This document shows positions 1-9,308 of a stretch of DNA of 34,408 nucleotides, one piece after another. This stretch comes from a virus. The DNA is taken from IMG/VR virus record IMGVR_UViG_3300033980_000572, positions 1 to 34,408 of that record. The stretch is one strand, 5' to 3'. A model generated the notes under the pieces. That model was given only the letters and a program-made list of their open reading frames with translations. It was not told the DNA's origin and searched no databases. How positions within the stretch are numbered: position 1 is the stretch's first letter; every line of letters starts with the position of its first letter. The position numbers and the translations under genes were made by a program.

Positions 1-137
1 ATAAGGGAAGCCCAAGTCCGCTGGTGTTTGCGTATGAGGTTTGTCCATTTGGGTCCTCGCATAGATTCCATCCACGCGAGATCGTCTGTCCAAGTAATTC
101 CATGGGTTTTCCTGGACATACTACTGTATCCAGGCAT
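1..137 (-). CDS. Partial CDS (N-terminus only), possibly S9 prolyl-oligopeptidase-like
   Basis: An open minus-strand frame begins with ATG at 137 and runs off the left edge, giving about 45 residues. The peptide contains TWTDDLAWMESMRGPKW, with an acidic-aromatic pattern that resembles the N-terminus of S9 family peptidases (the ...D.Y.WMED... region). That match is from memory and weak. A second in-frame ATG lies at 119. The frame is divergent from the small membrane protein gene at 188, which fits two genes sharing a 50-nt intergenic region. The competing plus-strand frames over the same bases (frame 1 to the stop at 165, frame 3 to 215) have less protein-like composition. The gene body lies outside the window, so the identity cannot be settled. 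Confidence 0.45.
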   Translation of the reverse strand, partial: MPGYSSMSRKTHGITWTDDLAWMESMRGPKWTNLIRKHQRTWASL

Positions 138-187
138 TTTTGCGGGGTTTATGAAGCCCGTATAAACTCATCACGCATATACCTATC

Positions 188-361
188 ATGCGCGATACGG
201 CTGAGAATGATGTAGAAGAGGGACTTATTGAACAGCCCCCTGTAGAAAATCAAAGAGCCATTATGGCATTTTGTATAGTGTGTGTGCTTATTACACTTGG
301 TCTCTGTGTGGGTGCGCTCTTTCTAATCAATTATTTATTTGATAAAAAGACGTGGATTTAG
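188..361 (+). CDS. Small single-pass membrane protein (57 aa)
   Basis: ATG at 188, stop TAG at 359-361, 57 residues. The N-terminal 24 residues are acidic (repeated D and E). They are followed by one clear hydrophobic segment at about residues 25-50 (IMAFCIVCVLITLGLCVG and on) and a short tail with two lysines. This is the layout of a small single-pass membrane protein, common among virion membrane proteins of giant viruses. No family was recognised. Coding is supported by the sharply bounded hydrophobic segment and by the tight fit between the divergent partial gene on the left and ThyX 42 nt downstream. Confidence 0.6.
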   Translation: MRDTAENDVEEGLIEQPPVENQRAIMAFCIVCVLITLGLCVGALFLINYLFDKKTWI

Positions 362-403
362 TGAAAAGGCCATGTAAAGAACAACGAAACACTATAAAAC
401 ATA

Positions 404-1090
404 ATGACGGCCGAGGCTATTCCACTGCTAGACGGCATCGGCTTTGTAGAGCTCCTAGATACCTTTGGAGATGATCTCACCGTCGTGAATGCCGCGCGCG
501 TGAGTTTCGCCAAGGAATCTAGCGCGCTCGACCAAAAGGATGAGAAACTCATCCAGTACTTGGCGAAACACCATCATATTACACCCTTCTTCCACCCGCA
601 GGTGCGTCTCCGGCTGAAGATGCCGATTTTCGTGGCCCGCGAGTGGTTTCGTCACACCATCGGATTTGCGCGCAATGAGGTATCCAGGCGCTACGTGGAT
701 ACTACGCCAGAGTGCTACATGCCTCCCGAGGGTTCCTTGCGAGAGCGAGATACCAATAAAAAGCAGGGTTCCAAGCCCACGCCGGTTGAAAACGAGTCGG
801 CGGTGCGTGACAACATCCAGGCATTCCAAGGTACGGCCATCGCCTTCTACGAGCATCTCCTATGCCAGGGCGTGGCTCCCGAGATTGCGCGCGCCTTTCT
901 TCCGCAGTCTATGTACACGGAGTTCATAGAGACGGGAAGTTTATCGGCCTACGCGAGGCTCTGTGGACTGCGTCTGGACCCCCACGCACAAGTGGAAATC
1001 CAGGTGTATGCCGAGGCGGTCTCGAAACTCCTTAAAGAAAAATTTCCGGTGAGCTGGAATGCCTTAGTCGCTAAGGCTCAGGAGCCCTAG
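404..1090 (+). CDS. thyX: Flavin-dependent thymidylate synthase ThyX
   Basis: 228 residues, a normal length for ThyX, which makes dTMP from dUMP using FAD, NAD(P)H and methylenetetrahydrofolate. The signature region at about residues 79-93 reads REWFRHTIGFARNEVSRRY. The family motif is RHR followed by seven residues and S; here the third position is T and there is one extra residue before the S, a variant subtype. Upstream conserved elements (a V-N-A-A-R-V-S-F-like stretch near residue 29, HHHITPFFHP near 55) fit the family. A TATAAAA stretch lies about 10 nt before the ATG. The gene is convergent with the cytosine methyltransferase and the stop codons overlap in the palindrome CTAG (1087-1090). 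With the RNR large subunit in the same window it suggests viral self-sufficiency in dNTP supply. Confidence 0.93.
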   Translation: MTAEAIPLLDGIGFVELLDTFGDDLTVVNAARVSFAKESSALDQKDEKLIQYLAKHHHITPFFHPQVRLRLKMPIFVAREWFRHTIGFARNEVSRRYVDTTPECYMPPEGSLRERDTNKKQGSKPTPVENESAVRDNIQAFQGTAIAFYEHLLCQGVAPEIARAFLPQSMYTEFIETGSLSAYARLCGLRLDPHAQVEIQVYAEAVSKLLKEKFPVSWNALVAKAQEP

Positions 1091-2172
1091 GCCACAGAAG
1101 ATAATCCCTTTAACACAGAAGCAACACTTTCCACCAAGGCCGACGGCACGGCGTTGCCCACTTGTACAACCATTTCCTTCTTATTCCCCCGCAATACAAA
1201 GTCGGCAGGAAAGCCCTGAATCTGCTTGAGTTCCTGAGGCAGCAGACAGCGCGCATAAGCAGTCCCATCGGGCTTTCGCAGACCCACCAAGAGCCTCGGT
1301 TGATGGTCATATGTACAGATGATTGTCTTGGACGGTGCGTCCAAGTCAATGATCTCCGAGTGAATGGGGCTGTCCCGCTTCGAGCAACTGAGGAGATTCT
1401 CGCGCGCCTTCAGCACTACGAATGGATGGGGCTCACCAGTGGGCCGCGCATCGGCAGCCACGGCCAGCGCATATCTCTCAAAGTTTTCTGGGACAGACCC
1501 GGCAGGCAAGAGATGGGCGCCTTCCATGGAGGCTTCCACAAAGTCCCGCATCCGAGGCAAGGCCCGACCCGCGCCGAATGCCGCCACAGACGCCCAGAAA
1601 CTCGCCACATCAAAGGTCTTCACTCGCGCCGTATCCCAGCCGACTATCAAGACACGCTTGCGTTTCTGAGGAACACCGAACTGATTCGCCTCTAACACCT
1701 TGTGCGTAAACTCATAACCAATCGCGCGAAATGACTGGCGAATGATATCCAGGATCAGCGGGTCGTCCGGCTCAGGCCCGCTCTTCATCTTTTCAATCCC
1801 TGTTACATTCTCTCCGATGATAAAGCGAGGGCGTACAATGCGTGCGGCACGGACAAATTGCTGAAACATCTGATTCCGAGGATCCGTGGCCTGTTTCTTC
1901 CCTGCGCGAGAAAACCCCTGACAAGGGAACCCGGCAAAGATTACATCGGCTCCGCCCTTGTATGGCTCGAAGACCGCGTCAGGAATTTTCGTAATATCGG
2001 CGGATTTGCTATTGGGCTCTTGTAACAACACGGACTCGGGGAAATTTGCCAAATGGGTTTGAATGGCCGCCTTATTACATTCACTGAACGCAATCACCCG
2101 AAATCCAGCTCGCTCTAGACCAAGAGTATCTCCACCGCAACCCGAAAAGAGCGAGATGGCGCGTCCGGACAT
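1087..2172 (-). CDS. C5-cytosine DNA methyltransferase (Dcm/HhaI family)
   Basis: 361 residues. Motif I is SLFSGCGGDTLGLERAGF near residue 8 (SAM binding). Motif IV is GFPCQGFSRAG near residue 80, with the catalytic Cys in PCQ. Motif VI is ENV near residue 120, motif VIII is the QKRKR region, and motifs IX-X are near the C-terminus (LPQELKQIQGFP, VQVGNAVPS). All catalytic elements are present, so it should transfer methyl from SAM to C5 of cytosine; the target site cannot be read from sequence. The start at 2172 is supported by an AAAATTGA element on the same strand 40 nt upstream, and TAGA lies 2 nt before the ATG. A probable restriction endonuclease lies at 6024-6626, so this may be half of a viral restriction-modification pair or a self-protection methylase. 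Confidence 0.93.
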   Translation of the reverse strand: MSGRAISLFSGCGGDTLGLERAGFRVIAFSECNKAAIQTHLANFPESVLLQEPNSKSADITKIPDAVFEPYKGGADVIFAGFPCQGFSRAGKKQATDPRNQMFQQFVRAARIVRPRFIIGENVTGIEKMKSGPEPDDPLILDIIRQSFRAIGYEFTHKVLEANQFGVPQKRKRVLIVGWDTARVKTFDVASFWASVAAFGAGRALPRMRDFVEASMEGAHLLPAGSVPENFERYALAVAADARPTGEPHPFVVLKARENLLSCSKRDSPIHSEIIDLDAPSKTIICTYDHQPRLLVGLRKPDGTAYARCLLPQELKQIQGFPADFVLRGNKKEMVVQVGNAVPSALVESVASVLKGLSSVA

Positions 2173-2212
2173 TTTCTAACCAGGGACTGCAGTATTAAGT
2201 GCACCTGGTGAA

Positions 2213-2218
2213 TCAATT

Positions 2219-2220
<2 letters not shown>
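2213..2220 (-). promoter_or_regulatory. AAAATTGA early-type promoter of the cytosine methyltransferase
   Basis: The plus strand reads TCAATTTT, so AAAATTGA faces the methyltransferase gene with 40 nt to its ATG at 2172. This is the core of the Mimiviridae early promoter. It touches the stop codon of the upstream collagen gene. Confidence 0.75.
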
Positions 2221-4687
<2,467 letters not shown>

Positions 4688-4752
4688 TCTATAAATGCGC
4701 CACACTTTCTAAACGAGCGGTCTAAATCACCGAGAAATAGACTCATAAAGAT

Positions 4753-5976
4753 ATGAAGAAAGCGACCCTCATTTATAATAAGGCCAATGCGCAAGGCATT
4801 CAGTCACATGTTCAGGCCCTGGAGAAGGTTCTCAAGGCCTTCTCCATCAAGCACGCCGATCCTCTGGAGCCTGCTCAGCCGTGTGATCTCGCCGTCCACG
4901 TGGAAATTCCTTTCTATGGCTGGATGCCTTGGTCGGCTCGTAATGTTTTCCTGGTGAATCCCGAGAGGTGGGAGGCCGGGTGGAACTCTTATTTGGCCCG
5001 CTGTGACGCCTTGATCTTCAAGTCTTCGGCAGATAAGGATAGTTTCTACGGCTTGTACCCTGAAGCATCGGCTGTGGTAGCTTCGTATACCGTGCCTTGG
5101 ATGGATGAGGTTGCTGCGGGCGCAGAGACATTTGCGAAGATTATGAGCTCTGCGCCTGCCTCGCCGCAGGCACCTCTGCTGGCACCTCTGCTGGCGCAAG
5201 GCCAACCCAAGCTCGGCATCGCCGAAAGCTGTCCTCCCATTAGTATAGTCACCCTTTTACACAATCGCAGGAGATTCGTAGACCTCTGCCTCCACAATTT
5301 ACTCATTACCGACTATCCGAAAGACAAAATTGAGTGGGTCGTGGTGGAAGATTCCGATATCGTGGAGGAGCAGGCAGCCGACAAAGTCCTCAAATTCGGC
5401 CGTGGTTGTGCGCCGATGAGCGTGTCCTACATCCCTCTGGAGAAGAAGAACGTGCCAATTGGCTCTATGCGTAACAAGGCAATCAAGATGGCCCAGCACG
5501 ATATTATTCTTTTTATGGACGACGACGACCATTATCCGCCGACGAGTTTCAGCAAGCGCGTGGCCTGGTTGGTGGCGCATCCTTGGCAACCGAAGGCGGT
5601 GGCTTGTACGACCATCGCGTGCTACGACCTCATTCGCGGTACGAGCGCGGTGAATACTCCGCCCTGGACACTTCCTCTACGCCAGAGGATTTCCGAGGCT
5701 ACGCTCACCTTTTACAAGAGTTGGTGGGAGGCGAAGAAATTTCCCAAGGTCAGCATGGCCGAGGGAGAAGGTTTCTTGGAGGGACGCGAATCGGATGTTC
5801 TGGAGTTGCCTCCGCAACAAATGATCGTGGCCATGAGTCACGGAAAAAACACGAGTGGGCGCAGAATTCCTCCTTCTGGCCAGGAGCCTTCTTGTTTCTG
5901 GGGATTTCCCAAGGAATTCTTGGTCTTCCTACATAAGTTGGCGGGTGTGGATGTTGCCGATGCCGAGGCAGAGTAA
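4753..5976 (+). CDS. Two-domain glycosyltransferase, family 2 (GT-A) C-terminal half
   Basis: 407 residues. Residues 155-400 show a GT2 fold: start of the Rossmann-like core at ISIVTLLHNRRRFVDLC, an acidic VVVEDSD strand near 200, and IILFMDDDDHYPP near residue 252-264 carrying the DXD-type metal/nucleotide-sugar motif. The first 150 residues (start MKKATLIYNKANAQGIQSHV) form a separate alpha/beta domain that resembles part of a GT-B glycosyltransferase, without a confident family. There is no signal peptide or membrane segment, so it probably acts in the cytoplasm or virus factory. It lies next to, and divergent from, a Thr-rich collagen-like gene, so modification of that fibre is a reasonable inference. 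Donor and acceptor are unknown. GGTCTAAA lies 26 nt upstream of the ATG. Confidence 0.8.
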   Translation: MKKATLIYNKANAQGIQSHVQALEKVLKAFSIKHADPLEPAQPCDLAVHVEIPFYGWMPWSARNVFLVNPERWEAGWNSYLARCDALIFKSSADKDSFYGLYPEASAVVASYTVPWMDEVAAGAETFAKIMSSAPASPQAPLLAPLLAQGQPKLGIAESCPPISIVTLLHNRRRFVDLCLHNLLITDYPKDKIEWVVVEDSDIVEEQAADKVLKFGRGCAPMSVSYIPLEKKNVPIGSMRNKAIKMAQHDIILFMDDDDHYPPTSFSKRVAWLVAHPWQPKAVACTTIACYDLIRGTSAVNTPPWTLPLRQRISEATLTFYKSWWEAKKFPKVSMAEGEGFLEGRESDVLELPPQQMIVAMSHGKNTSGRRIPPSGQEPSCFWGFPKEFLVFLHKLAGVDVADAEAE

Positions 5977-5997
5977 AAGTTGATTCATTGCGAACTG

Positions 5998-6005
5998 TGT
6001 AAAAG
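5998..6005 (+). promoter_or_regulatory. TGTAAAAG motif upstream of the putative restriction enzyme gene
   Basis: One of 21 exact copies of CTTTTACA/TGTAAAAG in the window and one of only four near a start or between genes. It lies 18 nt before the ATG at 6024 in the extended form GTGTAAAAGAAGG. Function unknown; see the motif finding. Confidence 0.4.
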
Positions 6006-6023
6006 AAGGTCCCTTGAACTTAT

Positions 6024-6626
6024 ATGCCCTGCTCTGTCTGTCGTAGCCCAGGACATGTAAGCAGGACGAATAATCCTTGTACCCTCCAACCCCCCGATCC
6101 AGTCACACCAGATGCTCTTCGCAAACGTTATGTGCGTCTCTTGGAGTTTGAGAAGGCGAATATCGCACAAGACGCGGAAGACGGCTATAAGACACGGCGT
6201 CTAGGACTTCCAGAGCATATTAGCGAGAACATCATTAAATTCGTCATCCAGAATCATCTGGGCGATCCCTCGTGTACATGGGGGTGTGTAGTAGGAGATT
6301 TATATTCAACCAAGTCTAAGGTGATTGAATGTAAATCTTTTACGAGTGAGGGACCTACGTCGTTTGGTCCCACGCAACCGTGGAATGTGATTTATTTCCT
6401 GGATGCGCGCGGGTGGTTGACCGATGCCTTGGTCTTGTGGGAGATTTGCTTGCCGAATACTCACGAGATCTGGAAGAATATTAAGGTGAAGGAGGGCCAG
6501 ACGAAGGACGAGCAGGGCGAGGAGGGACGCCGGCCTCGGATTAACTGGGACGGCCTCTATCCGCAGATTCAGGAGCACTGTAAGAAGGTGTATGAGGGCA
6601 CGTTTGAGGGGATCTTCCGGGTTTAG
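6024..6626 (+). CDS. Probable PD-(D/E)XK type II restriction endonuclease
   Basis: 200 residues. The N-terminus has a zinc-knuckle-like pattern (CSVCRSPGHVSRTNNPC). The centre reads GDLYSTKSKVIECKSF at about residues 91-106, with the spacing of the D...E-X-K nuclease active site (D92, then E-C-K). It is followed by SEGPTSFGPTQPWNVIYFLD, which resembles the Bsp6I-like restriction enzyme family known from bacteria and giant viruses; that family assignment is from memory. It would cut double-stranded DNA in a Mg-dependent way. Viral restriction enzymes degrade host or competitor DNA while a cognate methylase protects the virus, and the C5 methyltransferase at 1087-2172 is the obvious candidate partner. 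The stop overlaps that of the convergent gene at 6623 in TTAG. Confidence 0.7.
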   Translation: MPCSVCRSPGHVSRTNNPCTLQPPDPVTPDALRKRYVRLLEFEKANIAQDAEDGYKTRRLGLPEHISENIIKFVIQNHLGDPSCTWGCVVGDLYSTKSKVIECKSFTSEGPTSFGPTQPWNVIYFLDARGWLTDALVLWEICLPNTHEIWKNIKVKEGQTKDEQGEEGRRPRINWDGLYPQIQEHCKKVYEGTFEGIFRV

Positions 6627-7123
6627 GAGAGATAAATCTTGCGAGTTTCCTTGTCGATTTTTACTGTGAACTCGCGTGTTATTTCAAATCCTAACACAGA
6701 AAAAGATACCGTATAGAGATTATTCGTTGATTCATCTATTACCTCAGGCGCGGGCGCAGGCTCAGGAACCGCCTTCTCCTCGGGCGCAGGCGCAGAGCCC
6801 TCCTCGGGCGCAGGCTCAGGAACCGCCTTCTCCTCGGGCGCAGGCACAGAGCCCTCCTCGGGCGCGGGCACAGGCGCAGAATCATTGGACACAACAACGA
6901 TATCCCCTGTAACAGTTCCCACACCCACCTCACTTAGCGTAACATTCGCGTTAATGAGCTCAGCCTTTGTTTTACCAGCCCCTTTTACAGGACTTCCATC
7001 GGGCATCAGCAGATCATTCCGTCCATAAATAGTTCCATCGCCGTAGTATTCGCTATACGAAACATAGACATCCTCGGCAACAATGTAGCCCACAGGTGTT
7101 TCAAATGTGATAGGAGATGACAT
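6623..7123 (-). CDS. Hypothetical protein with PAPEE(G/K) repeats
   Basis: 166 residues. An N-terminal domain of about 80 residues is rich in beta-type residues (TFETPVGYIVAEDVYVSYSEY). It is followed by a Pro/Ala/Glu low-complexity linker made of an 18-residue unit repeated twice plus a partial copy, and a C-terminal 40 residues (LYTVSFSVLGFEITREFTVK) again beta-rich. The two folded ends joined by a rigid acidic linker look like a structural or surface protein. No family was recognised. The start is preceded by a very AT-rich stretch with TATATAAT-like sequence (7124-7145). The motif TGTAAAAG falls inside it, encoding V-K-G. Confidence 0.7.
   Translation of the reverse strand: MSSPITFETPVGYIVAEDVYVSYSEYYGDGTIYGRNDLLMPDGSPVKGAGKTKAELINANVTLSEVGVGTVTGDIVVVSNDSAPVPAPEEGSVPAPEEKAVPEPAPEEGSAPAPEEKAVPEPAPAPEVIDESTNNLYTVSFSVLGFEITREFTVKIDKETRKIYLS
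6754..6861 (-). repeat. Two tandem 54-bp units encoding an 18-residue Pro/Glu linker
   Basis: Units 6754-6807 and 6808-6861 differ at one visible position, with a degenerate partial third unit after 6862. The unit is a multiple of 3, so copy changes keep the reading frame. Confidence 0.8.
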
Positions 7124-7168
7124 TATATTATATAAATATATTTTAAAATTAATTTGAACTGTAGAATA

Positions 7169-7339
7169 TCACTCCAACCCTAAGAATTTACGGCCGATTT
7201 TGCTCGTTATAAACATTCCTGCTCCTGCAGCAATCTGTATGTAAAACGTCTTACTTCTTTTTGTGCACATTAGTAAATAAATAGACAGTGTAAAAAAAGT
7301 TACAGCCGATATCCAAAATAGGAAGGTGAACGAGTCCAT
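7169..7339 (-). CDS. Small membrane protein (56 aa)
   Basis: ATG at 7339, stop TGA ending at 7169. Residues 5-24 (TFLFWISAVTFFTLSIYLLM) form a strong membrane helix, followed by a basic CTKRSK turn, a second weakly hydrophobic stretch and a basic C-terminus ending FLGLE. TAGA directly abuts the ATG (7340-7343), the same arrangement as other virion-type genes in the window, which supports both the gene and its start. Divergent from the gene at 7404. No family was recognised. Confidence 0.65.
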   Translation of the reverse strand: MDSFTFLFWISAVTFFTLSIYLLMCTKRSKTFYIQIAAGAGMFITSKIGRKFLGLE

Positions 7340-7359
7340 TCTATTCTAGCTAAAATATA

Positions 7360-7367
7360 AAAATTGA
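7360..7367 (+). promoter_or_regulatory. AAAATTGA early-type promoter
   Basis: AAAATTGA in an AT-rich context on the plus strand, 36 nt before the ATG at 7404. It lies between divergent genes and faces the right-hand gene. Confidence 0.75.
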
Positions 7368-7403
7368 TGTTTAGAGCCCTTACATAGATTCGTCCAAGTA
7401 GCC

Positions 7404-7772
7404 ATGGGCTTTGATTTGTATATATCGTGTAGCATCAGTGTGTGCCATGAAACAGGGAGACTCTTCTTTTACAGGAACGATCTTACAAAGGACTATACGA
7501 TTCCTGCAGTAGTTGTACCAGAAGAGTATCGGCGTTTTCTAAAACAGCGTGGCTATCACCTACGACTCTATACCTCAAGAGTGACAGACGAATTGTCAAC
7601 GAGCGTTGAGAACTTTCTGGATAAATATCCGGATTGGTCTGATATTTGGGAAGATGATGATTACGAAGAATATTCTGAATTCTGGGAAGAGTCGGACCAC
7701 AATTCATTCAAGGATGCCCTTACATGGTTGGCGAAACAGGAAATCGGTTTCATACTCTCCTGGGATTACTGA
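7404..7772 (+). CDS. Hypothetical acidic protein (122 aa)
   Basis: Begins MGFDLYISCSISVCHETG and ends ILSWDY. The middle (about residues 68-103) is very acidic and aromatic (DIWEDDDYEEYSEFWEESD). There is no membrane segment and no recognised domain. The AAAATTGA element 36 nt upstream suggests early expression; small acidic early proteins are sometimes host-factor mimics, but nothing here shows that. The motif CTTTTACA is embedded at 7466-7473 as F-Y-R codons. Confidence 0.7.
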   Translation: MGFDLYISCSISVCHETGRLFFYRNDLTKDYTIPAVVVPEEYRRFLKQRGYHLRLYTSRVTDELSTSVENFLDKYPDWSDIWEDDDYEEYSEFWEESDHNSFKDALTWLAKQEIGFILSWDY

Positions 7773-7806
7773 AGATATAAACCCCTTGTTGAAATAACCC
7801 ATAGAA

Positions 7807-8151
7807 ATGCCCAACGACTGCTGGAATCGGATGACCGTGACAGGGACTGAAGAGGATGTGGGTCGTTTTTACGTAGAAGAATTCAAGGACGTGCCTGAAT
7901 GGGCCTACGAGATTTTTGTAAAAGGGGTTGAGGGGATTCAGTTTCGACTGTGGTCGCGCTGGCAACCGGACTTTGCGTGGCTCGAGGGACTTCTGAAGAA
8001 ATATCCGTCGTTGTGGGTGAAAAACATTTGGCACGAAGAAGGCGGTACGGCGGGTGTTTGGATCGGTGGCGGGGGAAAGGATGGAATCAAGCGTCTCGAG
8101 TGGGATGATATGTGCATCGAAGAAAATGCGCACCGGTTTCGGACGGGCTAA
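7807..8151 (+). CDS. YubB/DUF1281-like (ferredoxin-fold) protein
   Basis: 114 residues beginning MPNDCWNRMTVTGTEEDV. This matches the characteristic start of the YubB/Api92/DUF1281 family (MPNWC.N.LTV.G), small ferredoxin-like proteins spread among plasmids, phages and giant viruses with no established biochemical role. Trp-rich motifs follow (LWSRWQPDFAWLEGLLKKYP), and a Gly-rich turn (GVWIGGGGKDG) precedes the C-terminus. It starts 34 nt after the previous gene. TGTAAAAG at 7917-7924 encodes V-K-G within it. Confidence 0.75.
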   Translation: MPNDCWNRMTVTGTEEDVGRFYVEEFKDVPEWAYEIFVKGVEGIQFRLWSRWQPDFAWLEGLLKKYPSLWVKNIWHEEGGTAGVWIGGGGKDGIKRLEWDDMCIEENAHRFRTG

Positions 8152-8193
8152 AAATTTGAAATTATTTTTCAGGGATTCTGGCAAGTCACAAGG

Positions 8194-8679
8194 ATGAGTA
8201 CTGGGCCAAGGATGAATAACAGTTGCAAAGGAAGCGGTGAATGTTTACAACAGTGCTCTTGCGGATGCTACGATGATGAAGACTATGATATACCATCAGT
8301 ATTGTGTATTTGTGGACACCGAGAACATGCAAAACTTATTGGAGGGACAACAGAGTGTGATGTATATTGTAAGAATGATTGCCCGCACAACTGCGAGCTT
8401 GTCGAGTGTCACAACTTTCGAATGTGCGGGCAAAAACGCCCCAAGTGGATACTCGGCTGTAACAATGGGATGTGTATGGACTGTAAACTTTCATTTGGAA
8501 AAATTAAGTTCCTAGATGTAAAGGACGATTGCCCAATATGCTTTATTAACACAGATATGATTGAAATTAGTTGTGGCAAACATAAAGTATGCCTTGATTG
8601 TTGGAAGAAGTGGTCTGAAACAAGTACACAGATTCCTCTAACATGCCCTATGTGTCGCAAAAGTATCTGGAGTAGATAG
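8194..8679 (+). CDS. RING-finger protein, possible E3 ubiquitin ligase
   Basis: 161 residues, 20-odd cysteines. The C-terminal 50 residues form a C3HC4-type RING: CPICF, then CGKHKVCLDCWKKW, then CPMCRKSIW. The middle carries a second Cys/His-rich region (CPHNCELVECHNFRMCG, then LGCNNGMCMDC) of a type seen next to RING domains in Imitervirales proteins. RING proteins of large DNA viruses often recruit host E2 enzymes to redirect ubiquitination; no substrate can be inferred. An AAAATTTGA variant of the early element lies about 35 nt upstream (near 8151). Base composition turns more AT-rich from here to about 10.6 kb. Confidence 0.85.
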   Translation: MSTGPRMNNSCKGSGECLQQCSCGCYDDEDYDIPSVLCICGHREHAKLIGGTTECDVYCKNDCPHNCELVECHNFRMCGQKRPKWILGCNNGMCMDCKLSFGKIKFLDVKDDCPICFINTDMIEISCGKHKVCLDCWKKWSETSTQIPLTCPMCRKSIWSR

Positions 8680-8722
8680 TGCTATTATCTTGTTTAAAGT
8701 ATCAATCGTAATATAATACACT

Positions 8723-9199
8723 ATGGATACATTATCAAAGGGCGTGATAGCAAAAATAAAAAGGAATATTGCTGGAAACAACCGCAAAGATTTGGCTCAA
8801 CACAGAGTAAAAGGAACACTTACATATGATGATTATATTGATAAAATAAAAGAACAGGGTAATAAGTGCTATGTATGTTTACAAGAATTTCAGTACAATG
8901 GTGACCAATGGTGTTATTTTTTTCCTAGTGCTGATCGTATTTATAATTATAGTCCGCATAGTAAAGATAATATCGGCGTGTCTTGTCTATTCTGTAATAT
9001 AAGGATGTTCAAACAGATATCCGTAAAAAAGTGCGGGCTGTGCGAAGGGTTGAATCATGTATATACAGGAGATATTATGACAAAGAGTGAACTATTTAGT
9101 AATCTTGGTAATAGTGATTATAATATAAAAGAACATATAGGTAATCTTAGTAAGATATCAGCGAATCTAAATAGGGGTATTTATAATACTATACTATGA
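8723..9199 (+). CDS. HNH/endonuclease VII-like homing-type nuclease
   Basis: 158 residues, AT-rich codons. After a basic N-terminal 50 residues the core has CYVCLQEF, then SADRIYNYSPHSKDNIGVSC and LFCNIRMFKQ. The C-x2-C pair, the S-x-D-R-I strand, the H-x-K-D-N segment and the C-x2-C-N pattern fit the treble-clef HNH/His-Me finger nucleases found as free-standing mobile endonucleases in giant viruses. The usual first catalytic His is not obvious, so activity is uncertain. A third C-x2-C (CGLCEG) follows. It is the first of three probable selfish nuclease genes in a row. Confidence 0.65.
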   Translation: MDTLSKGVIAKIKRNIAGNNRKDLAQHRVKGTLTYDDYIDKIKEQGNKCYVCLQEFQYNGDQWCYFFPSADRIYNYSPHSKDNIGVSCLFCNIRMFKQISVKKCGLCEGLNHVYTGDIMTKSELFSNLGNSDYNIKEHIGNLSKISANLNRGIYNTIL

Positions 9200-9203
9200 T
9201 GTT

Positions 9204-9211
9204 AAAATTGA
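9204..9211 (+). promoter_or_regulatory. AAAATTGA element upstream of the GIY-YIG gene and a 15-codon micro-ORF
   Basis: AAAATTGA on the plus strand. The first ATG at the normal distance (33 nt, at 9245) opens a frame of only 15 codons; the GIY-YIG start is 96 nt away. This suggests that the promoter once served a gene now interrupted, or that the GIY-YIG message has a long leader. Confidence 0.55.
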
Positions 9212-9242
9212 CTTATAATAAGTTTTTAAAATAATTAACACA

Positions 9243-9264
9243 AAATGTCCACTGGTCTAATAAA
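9243..9264 (+). repeat. Short dispersed repeat, copy 1 (diverged)
   Basis: Shares the pattern ATGTCCA..G.TCTAA with copies at 10143 and 10557. It contains the ATG of the 15-codon micro-ORF. More diverged than the other two. Confidence 0.45.
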
Positions 9265-9274
9265 TTTGATACTC

Positions 9275-9308
9275 TTTTACTTTATTAGATAATACCAACA
9301 AAGTAAAA
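9275..9308 (+). repeat. Inverted repeat (9-bp arms) immediately before the GIY-YIG start codon
   Basis: TTTTACTTT (9275-9283) and AAAGTAAAA (9300-9308) are perfect complements with a 16-nt loop. The right arm includes the first base of the GIY-YIG ATG, so a hairpin could affect start-codon access. Confidence 0.6.

Noticed and set aside
24-215. Plus-strand 63-codon frame beginning with GTG
   Set aside because: Overlaps a more protein-like minus-strand frame and the membrane protein gene at 188; no motif, and composition is random-like.
5326-5333. AAAATTGA inside the glycosyltransferase gene
   Set aside because: In-frame coding (D-K-I-E-W), no ATG of a separate gene at the expected distance; a chance occurrence.
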